A stretch of 40,422 bases of DNA from Bacillota bacterium (GTDB lineage: Bacteria; Bacillota; Clostridia; Christensenellales; Aristaeellaceae): positions 1 through 40,422 of the forward strand of contig JAEYAR010000141.1 in NCBI GenBank assembly GCA_023404715.1, in the 5' to 3' direction. Positions 1-8,429 of this stretch are shown one piece after another. Numbering within the stretch: position 1 is the first letter of the stretch; each line of letters starts with the position of its first letter. The notes beneath the pieces are model-generated. The model did no database searches. It was not told the DNA's origin and worked only from the letters and a program-made list of their open reading frames with translations. The position numbers and the translations under genes are program-made.

Positions 1-238
1 TCGCCTGCATTGAAAGAATCAGCGACGCCGTAATCGGGATGATCAGGGCCATCGTCGAATTGAAACGCTTGGAGTAAATGACGTCGCGGCTCGTCAGCAT
101 ATACGCAAAATACAGCAAAATCGCGAATGCAAACGCGAGGATCAACGTCAGGATCGTTCGCGACATCGACATCGTCGTCGTAAAATTTTGAATAAATAAG
201 TCCTTTAGTATGTTCAGATAATCCATTATGCCGTTCAT
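1..238 (-). CDS. DUF4956 membrane protein, N-terminal part (runs off the window)
   Basis: The reading frame starts at ATG 238 and is cut by the window edge after 79 codons. The visible part is a short N-terminal segment, a hydrophobic membrane span rich in Leu, Ala and Phe (about residues 28-43), a basic loop (TSRDVIYSKRFN) and the start of a second span. This order, and a start that overlaps the stop of the VTC-domain gene in an ATGA, is typical of DUF4956 proteins, which commonly sit beside VTC-type polyphosphate polymerases. The function of DUF4956 is not established; a membrane partner of the polymerase is inference. The family call rests on about 79 residues plus context. Confidence 0.7.
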   Translation of the reverse strand, partial: MNGIMDYLNILKDLFIQNFTTTMSMSRTILTLILAFAFAILLYFAYMLTSRDVIYSKRFNSTMALIIPITASLILSMQA

Positions 239-939
239 AGGTTCTCTCCAGTCCTCATATAATGAAGATTTTTTCGCCCCAAGGCATACTTGGAAAAGGC
301 CGTGGGCGATAGATGATTTATCTGCAGCGCCAGCCGGATAAAGTCCGGCAAAAAGTCCGTATATTTAACCTCTAAGACACGCCCCGGCACAGGAAAAGAC
401 GGGCCTGTACAGCCGAAGGGATTGGAAAAATCGGCGCTGCACGCAATCTGAGAATCGAGTGTGATGCGCACATCCCCAGCCGCGTAAACAAACGGGATGC
501 GCTGATAATCGATCGTTATGCACGGCCTATATCCACGCGCGCTGCGCGCCGCCAGAAAATCATCCAGCAGAGGTTGTCCCCCTTCGACGCTCAGCCCGCG
601 CAGCAAAGCATCCATTTGCGTACGATCGATTGGGCAGCTTTCTTTGAGCGTCATGGCGTTTCGTTTGTGTTTCCTCTCCAGACAGATGTATTGCGGATTT
701 CGATCGTAAAAACGAATGCGCCATTTGCATCGATCGCTCAATCCGCCCTCTACTTCGCGCAGATGCGTATCCCCCGCATCGTCGAAATAGATGCTGCGGA
801 TCTCGTATACGCCGCCTCTTGCGTTTTCATCCCTGCGCAAAAGCGCAGATAAGCGCGCCTCTAAAATCGCCGCGTCAACCGCCGTCAGGGCATATTTGAT
901 TTCATAGCGCCGCATCGGCGCATGCCGTCCTGTGCTCAT
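235..939 (-). CDS. VTC-domain polyphosphate polymerase-like protein
   Basis: A 234-residue protein of the VTC/CYTH tunnel fold. It opens with the family signature RRYEIKY and has the repeated basic and acidic strands expected of a triphosphate tunnel enzyme (IRSIYFDD, KWRIRFYDR, CLERKHKR, LEVKYTDFLP). VTC proteins make polyphosphate from ATP or bind triphosphate; bacterial members often sit with DUF4956 and CotH genes. A longer reading starts at 954, but AGGA lies eight bases before the ATG at 939, so MSTGRHAP is the better start. The next gene overlaps the stop in an ATGA, so the two are translationally coupled. The activity is inferred from the family. Confidence 0.8.
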   Translation of the reverse strand: MSTGRHAPMRRYEIKYALTAVDAAILEARLSALLRRDENARGGVYEIRSIYFDDAGDTHLREVEGGLSDRCKWRIRFYDRNPQYICLERKHKRNAMTLKESCPIDRTQMDALLRGLSVEGGQPLLDDFLAARSARGYRPCITIDYQRIPFVYAAGDVRITLDSQIACSADFSNPFGCTGPSFPVPGRVLEVKYTDFLPDFIRLALQINHLSPTAFSKYALGRKNLHYMRTGENL

Positions 940-995
940 GTTATCTTTCCTCATGCGCCCATACCGCGACGCCGTCTTTCACGCGCTTCTTAACG

Positions 996-1024
996 TGTAT
1001 AAAGCAAAGAAAGCAGAAAATCAA
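996..1024 (-). promoter_or_regulatory. sigma-A type promoter for the VTC/DUF4956 operon
   Basis: On the minus strand there is TTGATT (1019-1024), a 17-base spacer and TATACA (996-1001), 57 bases before the VTC start. This is near consensus and correctly oriented. It is read from sequence only. Confidence 0.55.
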
Positions 1025-1082
1025 GGGGGCAAGCCCTTGTTTGCCGCTTTTACAGGTTCAGGTCAATTTGTATAATAATAAA

Positions 1083-1107
1083 GTCCGAAAACCATAAGTT
1101 TCCGGAC
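1083..1107 (-). terminator. intrinsic terminator of the tRNA pair
   Basis: A 10-bp stem with a five-base loop. Read on the minus strand, its one imperfect pair becomes a G-U wobble, and it is followed by the U-rich tract TTTATTATTATA. It lies just after the tRNA-Pro CCA end, so it closes the Thr-Pro transcript. Confidence 0.8.
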
Positions 1108-1114
1108 AAATTGC

Positions 1115-1191
1115 TGGTCGAGGTGACAGGATTTGAACCTGCGACCTTTTGGTCCCGAACCAAACGCGCTACCAAACTGCGCTACACCTCG
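1115..1191 (-). tRNA. tRNA-Pro (anticodon CGG)
   Basis: A complete 77-base cloverleaf with encoded CCA. The acceptor stem CGAGGTG pairs with CACCTCG. The D arm is GCGC/GCGC. The anticodon stem is TTTGG/CCAAA around loop TTCGGGA, giving anticodon CGG (Pro, codon CCG). The T arm is GCAGG TTCAAAT CCTGT. It lies three bases after tRNA-Thr in one transcript. Confidence 0.95.
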
Positions 1192-1194
1192 ACA

Positions 1195-1270
1195 TGGAGC
1201 CAATGAAGGGACTCGAACCCTTGACCTGCGGTTTACGAAACCGCTGCTCTACCAACTGAGCTACATTGGC
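1195..1270 (-). tRNA. tRNA-Thr (anticodon CGT)
   Basis: A complete 76-base cloverleaf with encoded CCA. The acceptor stem is GCCAATG/CATTGGC. The anticodon stem is GCGGT/ACCGC around TTCGTAA, giving anticodon CGT (Thr, codon ACG). The T arm is AAGGG TTCGAGT CCCTT. It is the first gene of the Thr-Pro transcript. Confidence 0.96.
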
Positions 1271-1311
1271 GCGCCCTCAGAGCGGCTTAACCGTTCGCCG
1301 GACAGATAGGG

Positions 1312-1340
1312 ATTATACCAGATTACCCGGAGCCTGTCAA
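1312..1340 (-). promoter_or_regulatory. consensus sigma-A promoter of the tRNA pair
   Basis: A perfect TTGACA (1335-1340), 17-base spacer and perfect TATAAT (1312-1317) on the minus strand. It ends about 40 bases before tRNA-Thr, a strength usual for stable RNA genes. Confidence 0.85.
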
Positions 1341-1439
1341 CCGGATATTTCGCATTTTCCTCATTTTCTTCAATCATTTCTCTGATGATCCACCGCGAAG
1401 AATTCGGACAGAGAGGGCCTCCCATAAACGAAGTGCTTT

Positions 1440-1961
1440 TTATGCAGCGCCTACCGCCTGATAAAACGCATCGCGATAGGCATCCATATGTACCCAAACC
1501 GACGCGGCAAGCTCCCCGTCGCGCGCCATGCGCTCCAGCTCCCCGAGCGTGACCCATTTGACATCGCAGGTTTCCCCGGGCTGCAGCCGCACGTCGCACA
1601 GGTCGACGTCCTGATAAACGCAGTAATTATCCCCAAAGTAATAGCCGACCTTCGCCGTACCTAAAAAACGCATGTCGGCCGGACGCACCTCGATGCCCGT
1701 TTCCTCACGCAATTCGCGGATGACCGCCTGCTCGCTCGTCTCCCCCGCGAGCACATGCCCACCGGTGTTTTCCCATTTACCCGGCATGTACCGCTTCTCC
1801 GGGCTTCGCTTCGTCAAGAGGATCTTCCGCTCGCTGTTTACGATCCAAATCCCGACGGCGACGATGTACTCCCCCTCCGGCAGCGACGCTTTGCGTCTGA
1901 CGGTCCGCCCCAGAGGCTTTCGATCGCCGTCATATAAATCCATAAGCTCCTGCGCATCCAT
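1440..1961 (-). CDS. NUDIX hydrolase
   Basis: A 173-residue NUDIX-fold pyrophosphohydrolase. The Nudix box G-x5-E-x7-REL-x-EE-x-G is intact (GHVLAGE followed by RELREETGI, about residues 68-90), and the Mg-binding glutamates are present. The N-terminal part (IVAVGIWIVN...ILLTKRSPEKRYMPGKWE) matches members that handle nucleotide or isoprenoid diphosphates, but the substrate cannot be told from sequence. AAGG lies six bases before the ATG. It follows the dinB stop by 34 bases on the same strand, so the two are probably co-transcribed, which would fit a nucleotide-pool-cleaning role beside a lesion-bypass polymerase (inference). Confidence 0.88.
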   Translation of the reverse strand: MDAQELMDLYDGDRKPLGRTVRRKASLPEGEYIVAVGIWIVNSERKILLTKRSPEKRYMPGKWENTGGHVLAGETSEQAVIRELREETGIEVRPADMRFLGTAKVGYYFGDNYCVYQDVDLCDVRLQPGETCDVKWVTLGELERMARDGELAASVWVHMDAYRDAFYQAVGAA

Positions 1962-1995
1962 CGTTGCCTTTTCTCTCCGTGTTTCGCTTTCATCC

Positions 1996-3210
1996 TCATG
2001 ATTCTTCTTGCCCGTCGTCCCGAGGCCGCATCACGCGGCCTGTCGTAATCGCTCCCCGACCGTACTTGCCCCGTATATGATCCATCGTCTGCTCAAGGCG
2101 CAGTTGCTTTTCCCGCGACGCTTTGCCATCGTCTTCAAAAAAGCTGATCTGTTCATTTTCCTGCCCCTGGCGAACAATTTGTTCGCCCGTGATCGTCAGC
2201 GTACGAATCGCGCTGTAGGCGTGGCGGTTATCCATCAGCAATGCGAACGCAGCGCGCGCGATCTCCCTCGCCACACAGGTAGGCGCCGTCAGCTTTTTTT
2301 GCCGCGAGAGGTTCTTAAAATTGGGGTCCTTGACTTGCACCTGCACCACGCGGCACTCGGCCGCCTGTCTGCGCAGCCGGGTGGCTACGCTGTCGGAGAG
2401 CAGCGCGACCGCCCAACGGATGTCCTCCGCCTCCGACAGGTCGTGAGAAAACGTCATCCCATTTCCGATGCTCTTGACCTCGTGTTCCCCGTAGTAGGAG
2501 GCTACAGGGCTGCTTTCCAAGCCGTTGGCATAATCGTAGAGCATCTCGCCCGCCTTGCCCATGCGCGAGGCGAGCAGCCCCCGGTCGCAGCGGGCGAGAT
2601 CGCCGATGGTCCGAATGCGTAGCCCGTCGAGCGTCCGCTCCGCGACGCGGCCAACGTAGAGCAGCGCCGTGACCGGAAGCGGCCAGACGATTTCCTGATA
2701 GTTTTCATGCGTAATTACCGTCGTCGCATCGGGCTTTTTATAATCGCTCCCCAATTTGGCAAAGATCTTATTAAACGAAACGCCGACTGATATCGTCAGG
2801 TTGAGCTCGCGCCTAAGCGTCTGGCGCAGGGCGTCGGCAATCTGTCTGCCGTCGCCAAAAAGATGAAGGCTACCTGTTACATCGAGCCAGGATTCGTCGA
2901 TGCCGAAGGGCTCAATGAGGTCGGTATAGCGTTCGTAGATCGCGTTCACCTTCCGTGAATAATCCTCGTAAACGTCATGACGCGGAGGAACGAGCACGAG
3001 GCCCGGGCATATGCGCTGCGCGCTGGCTACGGTCTGCGCCGTCACGACGCCGGCGCGTTTGGCCAGCTCGTTCTTCGCCAGAATGATGCCGTGGCGCGCC
3101 TTGGGATCGCCCGCGACGGCCATAGGGACATCGCGCAGCGACGGATCGCGGATGCACTCGACCGATGCGTAAAAGCCGTTGAGGTCGCAGTGCAAAATCG
3201 TTCTATCCAT
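1996..3210 (-). CDS. dinB: Y-family DNA polymerase IV
   Basis: A 404-residue translesion polymerase. The palm motif HCDLNGFYASVE carries the first catalytic Asp (D9), with Tyr at the steric-gate position. The second metal site is GIDESWLDVT, the form expected in DinB/UmuC proteins. The helix-hairpin-helix and little-finger regions follow. Near the C terminus QISFF resembles a sliding-clamp-binding peptide. Such enzymes copy past damaged bases with low fidelity. The frame extends upstream to 3309, but a purine-rich Shine-Dalgarno (AAAGGGGGG) sits just before ATG 3210 and the family begins at this Met. Downstream is the NUDIX gene. Confidence 0.93.
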   Translation of the reverse strand: MDRTILHCDLNGFYASVECIRDPSLRDVPMAVAGDPKARHGIILAKNELAKRAGVVTAQTVASAQRICPGLVLVPPRHDVYEDYSRKVNAIYERYTDLIEPFGIDESWLDVTGSLHLFGDGRQIADALRQTLRRELNLTISVGVSFNKIFAKLGSDYKKPDATTVITHENYQEIVWPLPVTALLYVGRVAERTLDGLRIRTIGDLARCDRGLLASRMGKAGEMLYDYANGLESSPVASYYGEHEVKSIGNGMTFSHDLSEAEDIRWAVALLSDSVATRLRRQAAECRVVQVQVKDPNFKNLSRQKKLTAPTCVAREIARAAFALLMDNRHAYSAIRTLTITGEQIVRQGQENEQISFFEDDGKASREKQLRLEQTMDHIRGKYGRGAITTGRVMRPRDDGQEES

Positions 3211-3362
3211 AGGACCCCCCTTTCCCCGCCGCTTCGGCGCCGTATTATTGATGATATAGATTCGCTGAAAAGGGATATTTTCCTGCAAAATACGAATATC
3301 AATTCGCATAATTCCGTGCCCAATTTATTAAAAATATTTCATGCAATTTCTCTATAATCCTG

Positions 3363-3391
3363 TTGACAACCGCCCCTAAACTTGTTATGAT
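3363..3391 (+). promoter_or_regulatory. sigma-A promoter of the first sugar importer
   Basis: TTGACA (3363-3368), a 17-base spacer and TATGAT (3386-3391), about 160 bases before the first permease start. The long leader contains no obvious terminator. Confidence 0.7.
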
Positions 3392-3553
3392 CTAACTAAA
3401 GTATAGATTTTGTGTCGTGCACAAAACAAAATAGCCGGAATCATTTAAAGCCTGTTTAGCTTCTCATGATTCCGACTCTGCCTATGCCACAAAACGTATA
3501 CATTTGTGCCAAAATCACCACAAATCCAATGCAGAAAGAAGGTCGTACCCGCA

Positions 3554-4456
3554 ATGATCGCCCGCAAAGCCGCCAAAGCCCCGAGGACGCGCATCCAAAA
3601 GACGTTATGGGAAACCCTAGAACCCTACGTCTTTCTTGCCCCAGCGCTGCTCGTCTTCATCCTCTTTTTGTATTATCCGTTTGCACGTACCGTATACCTG
3701 AGCACATTCCTCACGGATAAGTACGGCATGGCCAAGGTTTTTGTTGGCTTACGCAACTATGCGAGCATCTTTCAGGACCCTTCTTTTTGGCGCTCGCTCT
3801 CGGTTACCTTTCAGTTCGTGCTGATGGTCGCTTTCGGCGGCCTGCTCATCGGCCTTTGCACCAGCCTGCTGACGGCGAATAAATACCGCGGCGTTACATT
3901 CTGCTCCGCGTCCTACGCGATGCCTGTCGCCATCGCTTCCGCGGCGGCGTCCATGGCCTTTCGGATGATCCTGCACCCGACCAACGGCCTGCTCAACATC
4001 CTGTTCGGCACCCAAATCAACTGGACGGGCGACCCGAAATGGGCGCTGCCGGTCATCGCGTTTCTGACCGTCTGGCTCGCCTCCGGCATCAACTTTATCT
4101 TCATCAGCGCACGCCTGCGCAACATTTCGCAGGAGCTGTATGAAAGCGCCTCGATCGACGGCGCGGGCTACTGGAAAAAATTCTTCCACGTAACCCTACC
4201 CGGCCTGTCGCCGACGTTGTTCTTTCAAATCATTATCAACATCATCCACGCCTTTCAATCCTTCAGCCAGGTCAAGATTCTGACCGAGGGCGGCCCGGGC
4301 GATTCGACGAACGTCATCGTCTATGCGATCTATCGCGACGCGTTCTTCAATTACCGCTTTGGAACAGCCGCGGCGCGCTCCGTCGTGCTCTTCTTCATCA
4401 TCCTCCTCATCACGTTGATTCAATTCAGCATGGAGAAAAGGAGCGTGAACTACTGA
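3554..4456 (+). CDS. carbohydrate ABC transporter permease (MalF/UgpA type)
   Basis: A 300-residue inner-membrane permease with six predicted spans. The first is around FLAPALLVFILFLYYPF. The cytoplasmic EAA loop (ESASIDGAGYWKKFFHVTLP) docks with the ATPase, and the conserved GGPGDST segment follows in the periplasmic-side loop. The frame is open from GTG 3506, but AGAAGG 11 bases before ATG 3554 and the basic N terminus favour the later start. Its stop overlaps the next permease start by one base. No ATPase is encoded in the operon, so a shared MsmX/UgpC-like ATPase elsewhere is expected (known habit of this family). The sugar is unknown. Confidence 0.92.
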   Translation: MIARKAAKAPRTRIQKTLWETLEPYVFLAPALLVFILFLYYPFARTVYLSTFLTDKYGMAKVFVGLRNYASIFQDPSFWRSLSVTFQFVLMVAFGGLLIGLCTSLLTANKYRGVTFCSASYAMPVAIASAAASMAFRMILHPTNGLLNILFGTQINWTGDPKWALPVIAFLTVWLASGINFIFISARLRNISQELYESASIDGAGYWKKFFHVTLPGLSPTLFFQIIINIIHAFQSFSQVKILTEGGPGDSTNVIVYAIYRDAFFNYRFGTAAARSVVLFFIILLITLIQFSMEKRSVNY

Positions 4457-5292
4457 TGGCTGTCTTAAACCGCAAGCAAAAGGCTTATGCGGTCAGCGCC
4501 GGGCGTTGGCTGCTCAACCTGCCGCTTCTCATCGTCATTCTACTGCCGCTCATCTATACGCTTTCTATCAGCCTCATGCCGCCGGGCGACATCTACTCCA
4601 ACCGCCTAATCCCCACGAGCATCAACTTCCAAAATTTTTACGACGCGCTGTTTAAGCACCCGATTCCGCGCTTCGTGCTCAACTCCTTCATCGTCTCCAC
4701 AGCCGTCATGCTCGGTCAGATGGTCACCTGCTCGATGGCGGCATTCTCCTTCTCCTTCCTGCAGTTCAGGGGCCGTAACGCCTTGTTCGTGCTGGTGCTG
4801 GCGACGATGATGGTGCCGGCGGAGGCTACGATCATCGCAAACTTCCTCTCTATCAGCCGCTGGGGGTGGAACGATTCCTACTACGCGTTGATCGTCCCCT
4901 ATCTCACCAGCGCCATGGGCATCTTCCTGCTGCGGCAGAATTACCTGACGTTCGCCAAGGAACTACACGAAGCCGCCAAACTGGATGGCTGTACAAACTT
5001 CCGTTTTATGCGTTCCATCGTGGTGCCGCTCTCCCGGCCTGCGCTGGGCGCGCTGGGCGCATACACGTTCCTGAATACCTGGAATATGTACATGTGGCCG
5101 CTGCTCGTGACCAACTCCACCCAATACCGCACGGTACAGATCGGCATCAGCATGCTCTACGACATCGACGCGCAGGCTCTGGGCCTGATGATGGCGGGCG
5201 TCGTCATCGTCACGGTGCCCTCGCTCTCCATCTTCATCTTCATGCAAAAGCAGCTCATCAACGGACTGATGGCAGGGGCCGTCAAGGGCTGA
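4456..5292 (+). CDS. carbohydrate ABC transporter permease (MalG/UgpE type)
   Basis: A 278-residue partner permease with six predicted membrane spans. The EAA loop is EAAKLDGCTNFRFMRSIVVP and the C terminus is GLMAGAVKG, as usual for this half of the channel. Translation is coupled to the upstream permease, because the TGA and ATG share one base. It forms the heterodimeric channel for the binding protein encoded 61 bases downstream. Confidence 0.93.
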   Translation: MAVLNRKQKAYAVSAGRWLLNLPLLIVILLPLIYTLSISLMPPGDIYSNRLIPTSINFQNFYDALFKHPIPRFVLNSFIVSTAVMLGQMVTCSMAAFSFSFLQFRGRNALFVLVLATMMVPAEATIIANFLSISRWGWNDSYYALIVPYLTSAMGIFLLRQNYLTFAKELHEAAKLDGCTNFRFMRSIVVPLSRPALGALGAYTFLNTWNMYMWPLLVTNSTQYRTVQIGISMLYDIDAQALGLMMAGVVIVTVPSLSIFIFMQKQLINGLMAGAVKG

Positions 5293-5353
5293 TCGGTAAA
5301 TGCATAAAGCATTTGCGATAGAACGAAACCCCAATTATGAAAGGAGACTCACC

Positions 5354-6679
5354 ATGAAAAAGTTGCTCTCGCTCGCACTGTGCCTCCTGATGACGCTCGC
5401 TCTGCTCGTCCCGGCAGCGCTCGCGGAGGATCCTGTCAAGATCACGTTCTGGCATTCAATGGGCGGCGTCAACGGCGAAGCCATCACGAAGATGGTGGAC
5501 GACTTCAACAAGGCCTATGAGGGCAAAATTCAGGTCGAAGTGCAGTATCAGGGCTCTTACGACGACGCGATCAACAAGCTAAAGAGCGCCAGCATGGGCA
5601 ACATGGGCGCGGACGTCGTGCAGATTTACGACATCGGCACGCGCTTCATGATCGACAGCGGATGGGTCGTCCCCATGCAGGAGCTGATCGACGCGGATCA
5701 ATACGACATCTCGCAGATCGAGCCCAACATCGCGGCCTATTACACGATCGACGGCAAGCTCTACTCCATGCCTTTTAACTCGTCTACGCCGATCATGTAT
5801 ATCAACAAGGACGCCTTCCGCGAGGCGGGGCTGGATCCCGACAATCCCCCGAAGAACTACGATGAAATCATCGCCGCCTGCGAAAAGCTCGTCAAGAAGG
5901 ACGATGCCGGCAAGGTCACCCAGTACGGCATCGGCATGGGCAACTACGGCTGGTTCTTCGAGCAATGGGTCGGCAAGATGGGCAAACAATACGTCGACAA
6001 CGGCAACGGCCGCGAAGCTGCCGCCACCAAGGTAGCCTTCGATGAAAACGGCGCGGCGCTGGACATCCTCTCCCTGTGGAAGAAGATGATCGACGGCGGC
6101 TACATCACGTATCTGGGCCGCGGCAACGACGACGCGAAGTCCGCCTTCATCACGGGCAACGTCGCCATGCTCCTCGAATCGACCGCAGCGCTCAAATCCC
6201 TACTGCTCAACGTGGACAATCGATTTGAAATCGGTACCGCTTACTTCCCCTCCATCAATGCGGACGACGTCGGCGGCGTCTCCATCGGCGGCGGCTCCCT
6301 GTGGGCGCTGGAGAACAACGACGAGGTGCGCCGGGCAGCGAGCTGGGAGTTCATCAAGTTCATGATCTCGCCGGATCAGCAGGCATACTGGAACGCCCAG
6401 ACAGGTTATTTCCCGATCACGGTCGCCACGCACGACCTGGACGCCTTCAAGGAGAACGTCGCGCAGTATCCGCAGTTCATGACCGCCATCGACCAGCTGC
6501 ACGACACCAAGCCTGAATACGCCGGCTCGTTGCTGAGCGTCTTCCCGGAAGCGCGCGCCAAGGTCGAAGAGATCACCGAGCGCGTCATCATGGGCGAGCT
6601 CGAGCCTGAAAAGGCCGTCGAACAGCTAGCGCGGCAGATTAACGAGGCGATTGAGATCTACAACCTGACGAACATGTAA
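5354..6679 (+). CDS. extracellular sugar-binding protein of ABC importer (family 1)
   Basis: A 441-residue solute-binding protein. The signal peptide is MKKLLSLALCLLMTLALL followed by VPAALA, with a signal-peptidase I style end and no clear lipobox. The mature part starts with VKITFWHSMGG, the usual opening of glycerol-3-phosphate/maltose-type binding proteins, and later has ADVVQIYDIGT and MPFNSSTPIMYINKDAF. An upstream in-frame ATG at 5300 exists, but AAGGAG nine bases before ATG 5354 and the clean signal peptide fix the start. It is the third gene of the permease-permease-SBP operon. Ligand undetermined. Confidence 0.93.
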   Translation: MKKLLSLALCLLMTLALLVPAALAEDPVKITFWHSMGGVNGEAITKMVDDFNKAYEGKIQVEVQYQGSYDDAINKLKSASMGNMGADVVQIYDIGTRFMIDSGWVVPMQELIDADQYDISQIEPNIAAYYTIDGKLYSMPFNSSTPIMYINKDAFREAGLDPDNPPKNYDEIIAACEKLVKKDDAGKVTQYGIGMGNYGWFFEQWVGKMGKQYVDNGNGREAAATKVAFDENGAALDILSLWKKMIDGGYITYLGRGNDDAKSAFITGNVAMLLESTAALKSLLLNVDNRFEIGTAYFPSINADDVGGVSIGGGSLWALENNDEVRRAASWEFIKFMISPDQQAYWNAQTGYFPITVATHDLDAFKENVAQYPQFMTAIDQLHDTKPEYAGSLLSVFPEARAKVEEITERVIMGELEPEKAVEQLARQINEAIEIYNLTNM

Positions 6680-6713
6680 CCCTTCTACGCATATATGCGG
6701 CTTCTTTTCAAGT

Positions 6714-6741
6714 CAGGGCGCGCCCTTTTGGACGCGCCCTG
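6714..6741. other. GC-rich inverted repeat after the sugar-binding protein gene
   Basis: A 9-bp perfect stem (CAGGGCGCG/CGCGCCCTG) around a ten-base loop, 35 bases after the stop. No T tract follows, so by itself it is a weak terminator. It may protect the 3' end of the message. Confidence 0.5.
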
Positions 6742-6817
6742 CGCTATGCAAAGCGGGCCCATCTGTGGTAACATCCGGTCTTTGACAGATACTTTATCGG
6801 TTTTTTAGCGTTCTGGG

Positions 6818-6841
6818 CTGCCGCCGTTTGCGGCAGTTTTT
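6818..6841 (+). terminator. intrinsic terminator
   Basis: A 7-bp stem CTGCCGC/GCGGCAG with loop CGTTT, followed directly by TTTTT. It separates the importer operon from the NUDIX operon. Confidence 0.85.
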
Positions 6842-6859
6842 CTGTTTATCCTTCTTTTA

Positions 6860-6888
6860 TAGACACGCGCCCGCACGCGCTGTATAAT
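6860..6888 (+). promoter_or_regulatory. sigma-A promoter of the NUDIX-phosphatase operon
   Basis: TAGACA (6860-6865), a 17-base spacer and consensus TATAAT (6883-6888), 46 bases before the NUDIX start and just after the terminator above. Confidence 0.7.
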
Positions 6889-6934
6889 GAAACCATGTGC
6901 ACAGCGTGCATAACGGCAGAAAGGGGCTTGCCTT

Positions 6935-7381
6935 ATGGGACGAAAATTTCAGCTTTGCGGCGCGAGCGTGATTGTATATCAGGGGAATAAAGTGCTTCTT
7001 CAGCAGCGGCGTGACAACCAATGTTGGGGATATCACGGCGGCGGGGTAGAGATGGGCGAAAATGTCGAAGCCGCCGCCAAACGCGAATTGCTCGAGGAAA
7101 CCGGTCTGACTGCGAACAGTCTGCAGCTATACGGCGTCTTTTCCGGCCCTGAACAATATCACGTGTATTCCGATGGAAATGAAGCGTATATCATAGACAT
7201 CGTGTATCTTTGCGACGATTACACCGGAACGCCGCGGGCACAAGCCTCCGAGCTGTTGGATCTTCGGTGGTTTGACATGGATTCCCTACCAGATAAGCTG
7301 AGCCCGCCTGTCCGTACGGCGCTCACCCGCTTTTGCAGGGAACATCTGCAGGCTGGAAAGACGAAGGAGGAGACCTCTTGA
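6935..7381 (+). CDS. NUDIX hydrolase
   Basis: A 148-residue NUDIX protein. The box GGVEMGE then AAAKRELLEETGL (about residues 36-58) has all metal-binding glutamates. The N-terminal strand GASVIVYQGNKVLLQQRRDN and the WGYHGGGVE turn resemble the MutT/DNA mismatch-type NUDIX group, but the substrate is not predictable. AAAGGGG precedes the ATG. The stop TGA overlaps the TTG start of the next gene, so the two are translated together. Confidence 0.9.
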   Translation: MGRKFQLCGASVIVYQGNKVLLQQRRDNQCWGYHGGGVEMGENVEAAAKRELLEETGLTANSLQLYGVFSGPEQYHVYSDGNEAYIIDIVYLCDDYTGTPRAQASELLDLRWFDMDSLPDKLSPPVRTALTRFCREHLQAGKTKEETS

Positions 7382-7953
7382 AATTATATCTCGTTCGCCA
7401 CGGCGAGACGGACTGGAACGTCCATCGTAAAATACAGGGAAGCACGGATACCGAACTGAACGAAACCGGCGTCGCGCAGGCAAAAGCCCTCGCAAATGTA
7501 CTCGCGGACGCGGATCTATCCCTCGCCCGCGTCTATTCAAGCCGTCAAAAGCGCGCCCTGATGACGGCGCAGATCGCCGCGCAGCGCCTCGACCTGCCGG
7601 TCGTCCTTCTGGACGGTTTGGAAGAAATCTGTTTCGGATTGTGGGAGGGGCTCACATGGCAGGAAGTGCCGATGCGGTTCCCTGTCGAGCACGCGACCTG
7701 GCTTGCAAGCAGGCGTTACGCCTATCCCCCGCAGGGCGAATCCTACCAGGACGTATTGGAGCGCTTCCTCGCCGCGCTAAGACTTATCGCCAGCCAAAAC
7801 ACGCAGGACGTGCTTATCGTCACCCATAGCGCGAACATCATGGTTTTGTTATCCGCGCTGCAAAACAAGCCCTTTGAGCAGATGGTGGAAAACTTCAAAA
7901 TTCCCAACGCGCAGGCCATCGCAATCGATGCGCTGCAGCTCTCCACGCTGTAA
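7378..7953 (+). CDS. histidine phosphatase family protein (phosphoglycerate mutase-like)
   Basis: A 191-residue protein with the catalytic motif LVRHGETDW at its N terminus (R7, H8) and a second active-site His in VTHSANIM. This is the phosphoglycerate-mutase/CobC/GpmB-like phosphatase fold. The start is a TTG at 7378, chosen because AAGGAGG lies about seven bases upstream, the four-base TTGA overlaps the NUDIX stop, and the family begins exactly at KLYLVRHGE. The longer frame from 7333 would put 15 unrelated residues in front. The substrate is unknown; a small phosphorylated metabolite is likely. Confidence 0.9.
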   Translation: MKLYLVRHGETDWNVHRKIQGSTDTELNETGVAQAKALANVLADADLSLARVYSSRQKRALMTAQIAAQRLDLPVVLLDGLEEICFGLWEGLTWQEVPMRFPVEHATWLASRRYAYPPQGESYQDVLERFLAALRLIASQNTQDVLIVTHSANIMVLLSALQNKPFEQMVENFKIPNAQAIAIDALQLSTL

Positions 7954-7999
7954 GCCAGCGCAGGCAGCAAACAAGATAACGGAGGAGATGTGACGAAGG

Positions 8000-8380
8000 A
8001 TGGTAACTAAGGACTGGCTCCGCCGCTACTGGCAGGCGGTCGCTGCACAGGACGCGCGGGCCATGCGCGCATATTTTTACCCGCAAGCTGAAATATACTG
8101 GCATAACACGAACGAGCGCTTCACGCTGGATGGCTTCCTGCGCGCCAACTGCGAATACCCCGGCGCGTGGAATGGCGAGATGGAGCGCGCGGAGATCCAA
8201 GAGGAGTGCGCCGTCACCGTCGCCCACGTTTGGATGGCGGATGGGGGCCCTTCCTTCCACGTCGTATCCTTCTTTGCGCTTCAGGAGGGCAAAATCAGCC
8301 GCATCGACGAATATTGGGGGGACGACGGGTCCGCGCCGCAGTGGCGGCAGGATTTAAGGCTCGGCGCGCCCATCCGCTAA
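8000..8380 (+). CDS. NTF2-like / SnoaL-like protein
   Basis: A 126-residue protein of the cone-shaped NTF2/SnoaL fold. It has the initial helix (LRRYWQAVAAQDARAMRAYF), the buried YPQAEIYWHNTNERFT strand and the C-terminal ISRIDEYWGDDG strand typical of the fold. These proteins are either small-molecule isomerases/hydrolases or binding proteins, and nothing here fixes a reaction. GGAGGAG lies upstream, and the gene follows the phosphatase by 46 bases in the same direction. Confidence 0.8.
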   Translation: MVTKDWLRRYWQAVAAQDARAMRAYFYPQAEIYWHNTNERFTLDGFLRANCEYPGAWNGEMERAEIQEECAVTVAHVWMADGGPSFHVVSFFALQEGKISRIDEYWGDDGSAPQWRQDLRLGAPIR

Positions 8381-8429
8381 GGCGCGGCGATTTGATAATA
8401 CGCAACAGCTCTATATAGGAGGAACTCCC

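Noticed and set aside
2008..2622. Plus-strand frame of 204 codons inside dinB
   Set aside because: It is a shadow of the GC-rich polymerase gene, with no ribosome site or recognisable domain.
6714..6741. Hairpin after the sugar-binding gene as the main terminator
   Set aside because: No T tract follows; the hairpin at 6818-6841 with TTTTT is the better terminator.
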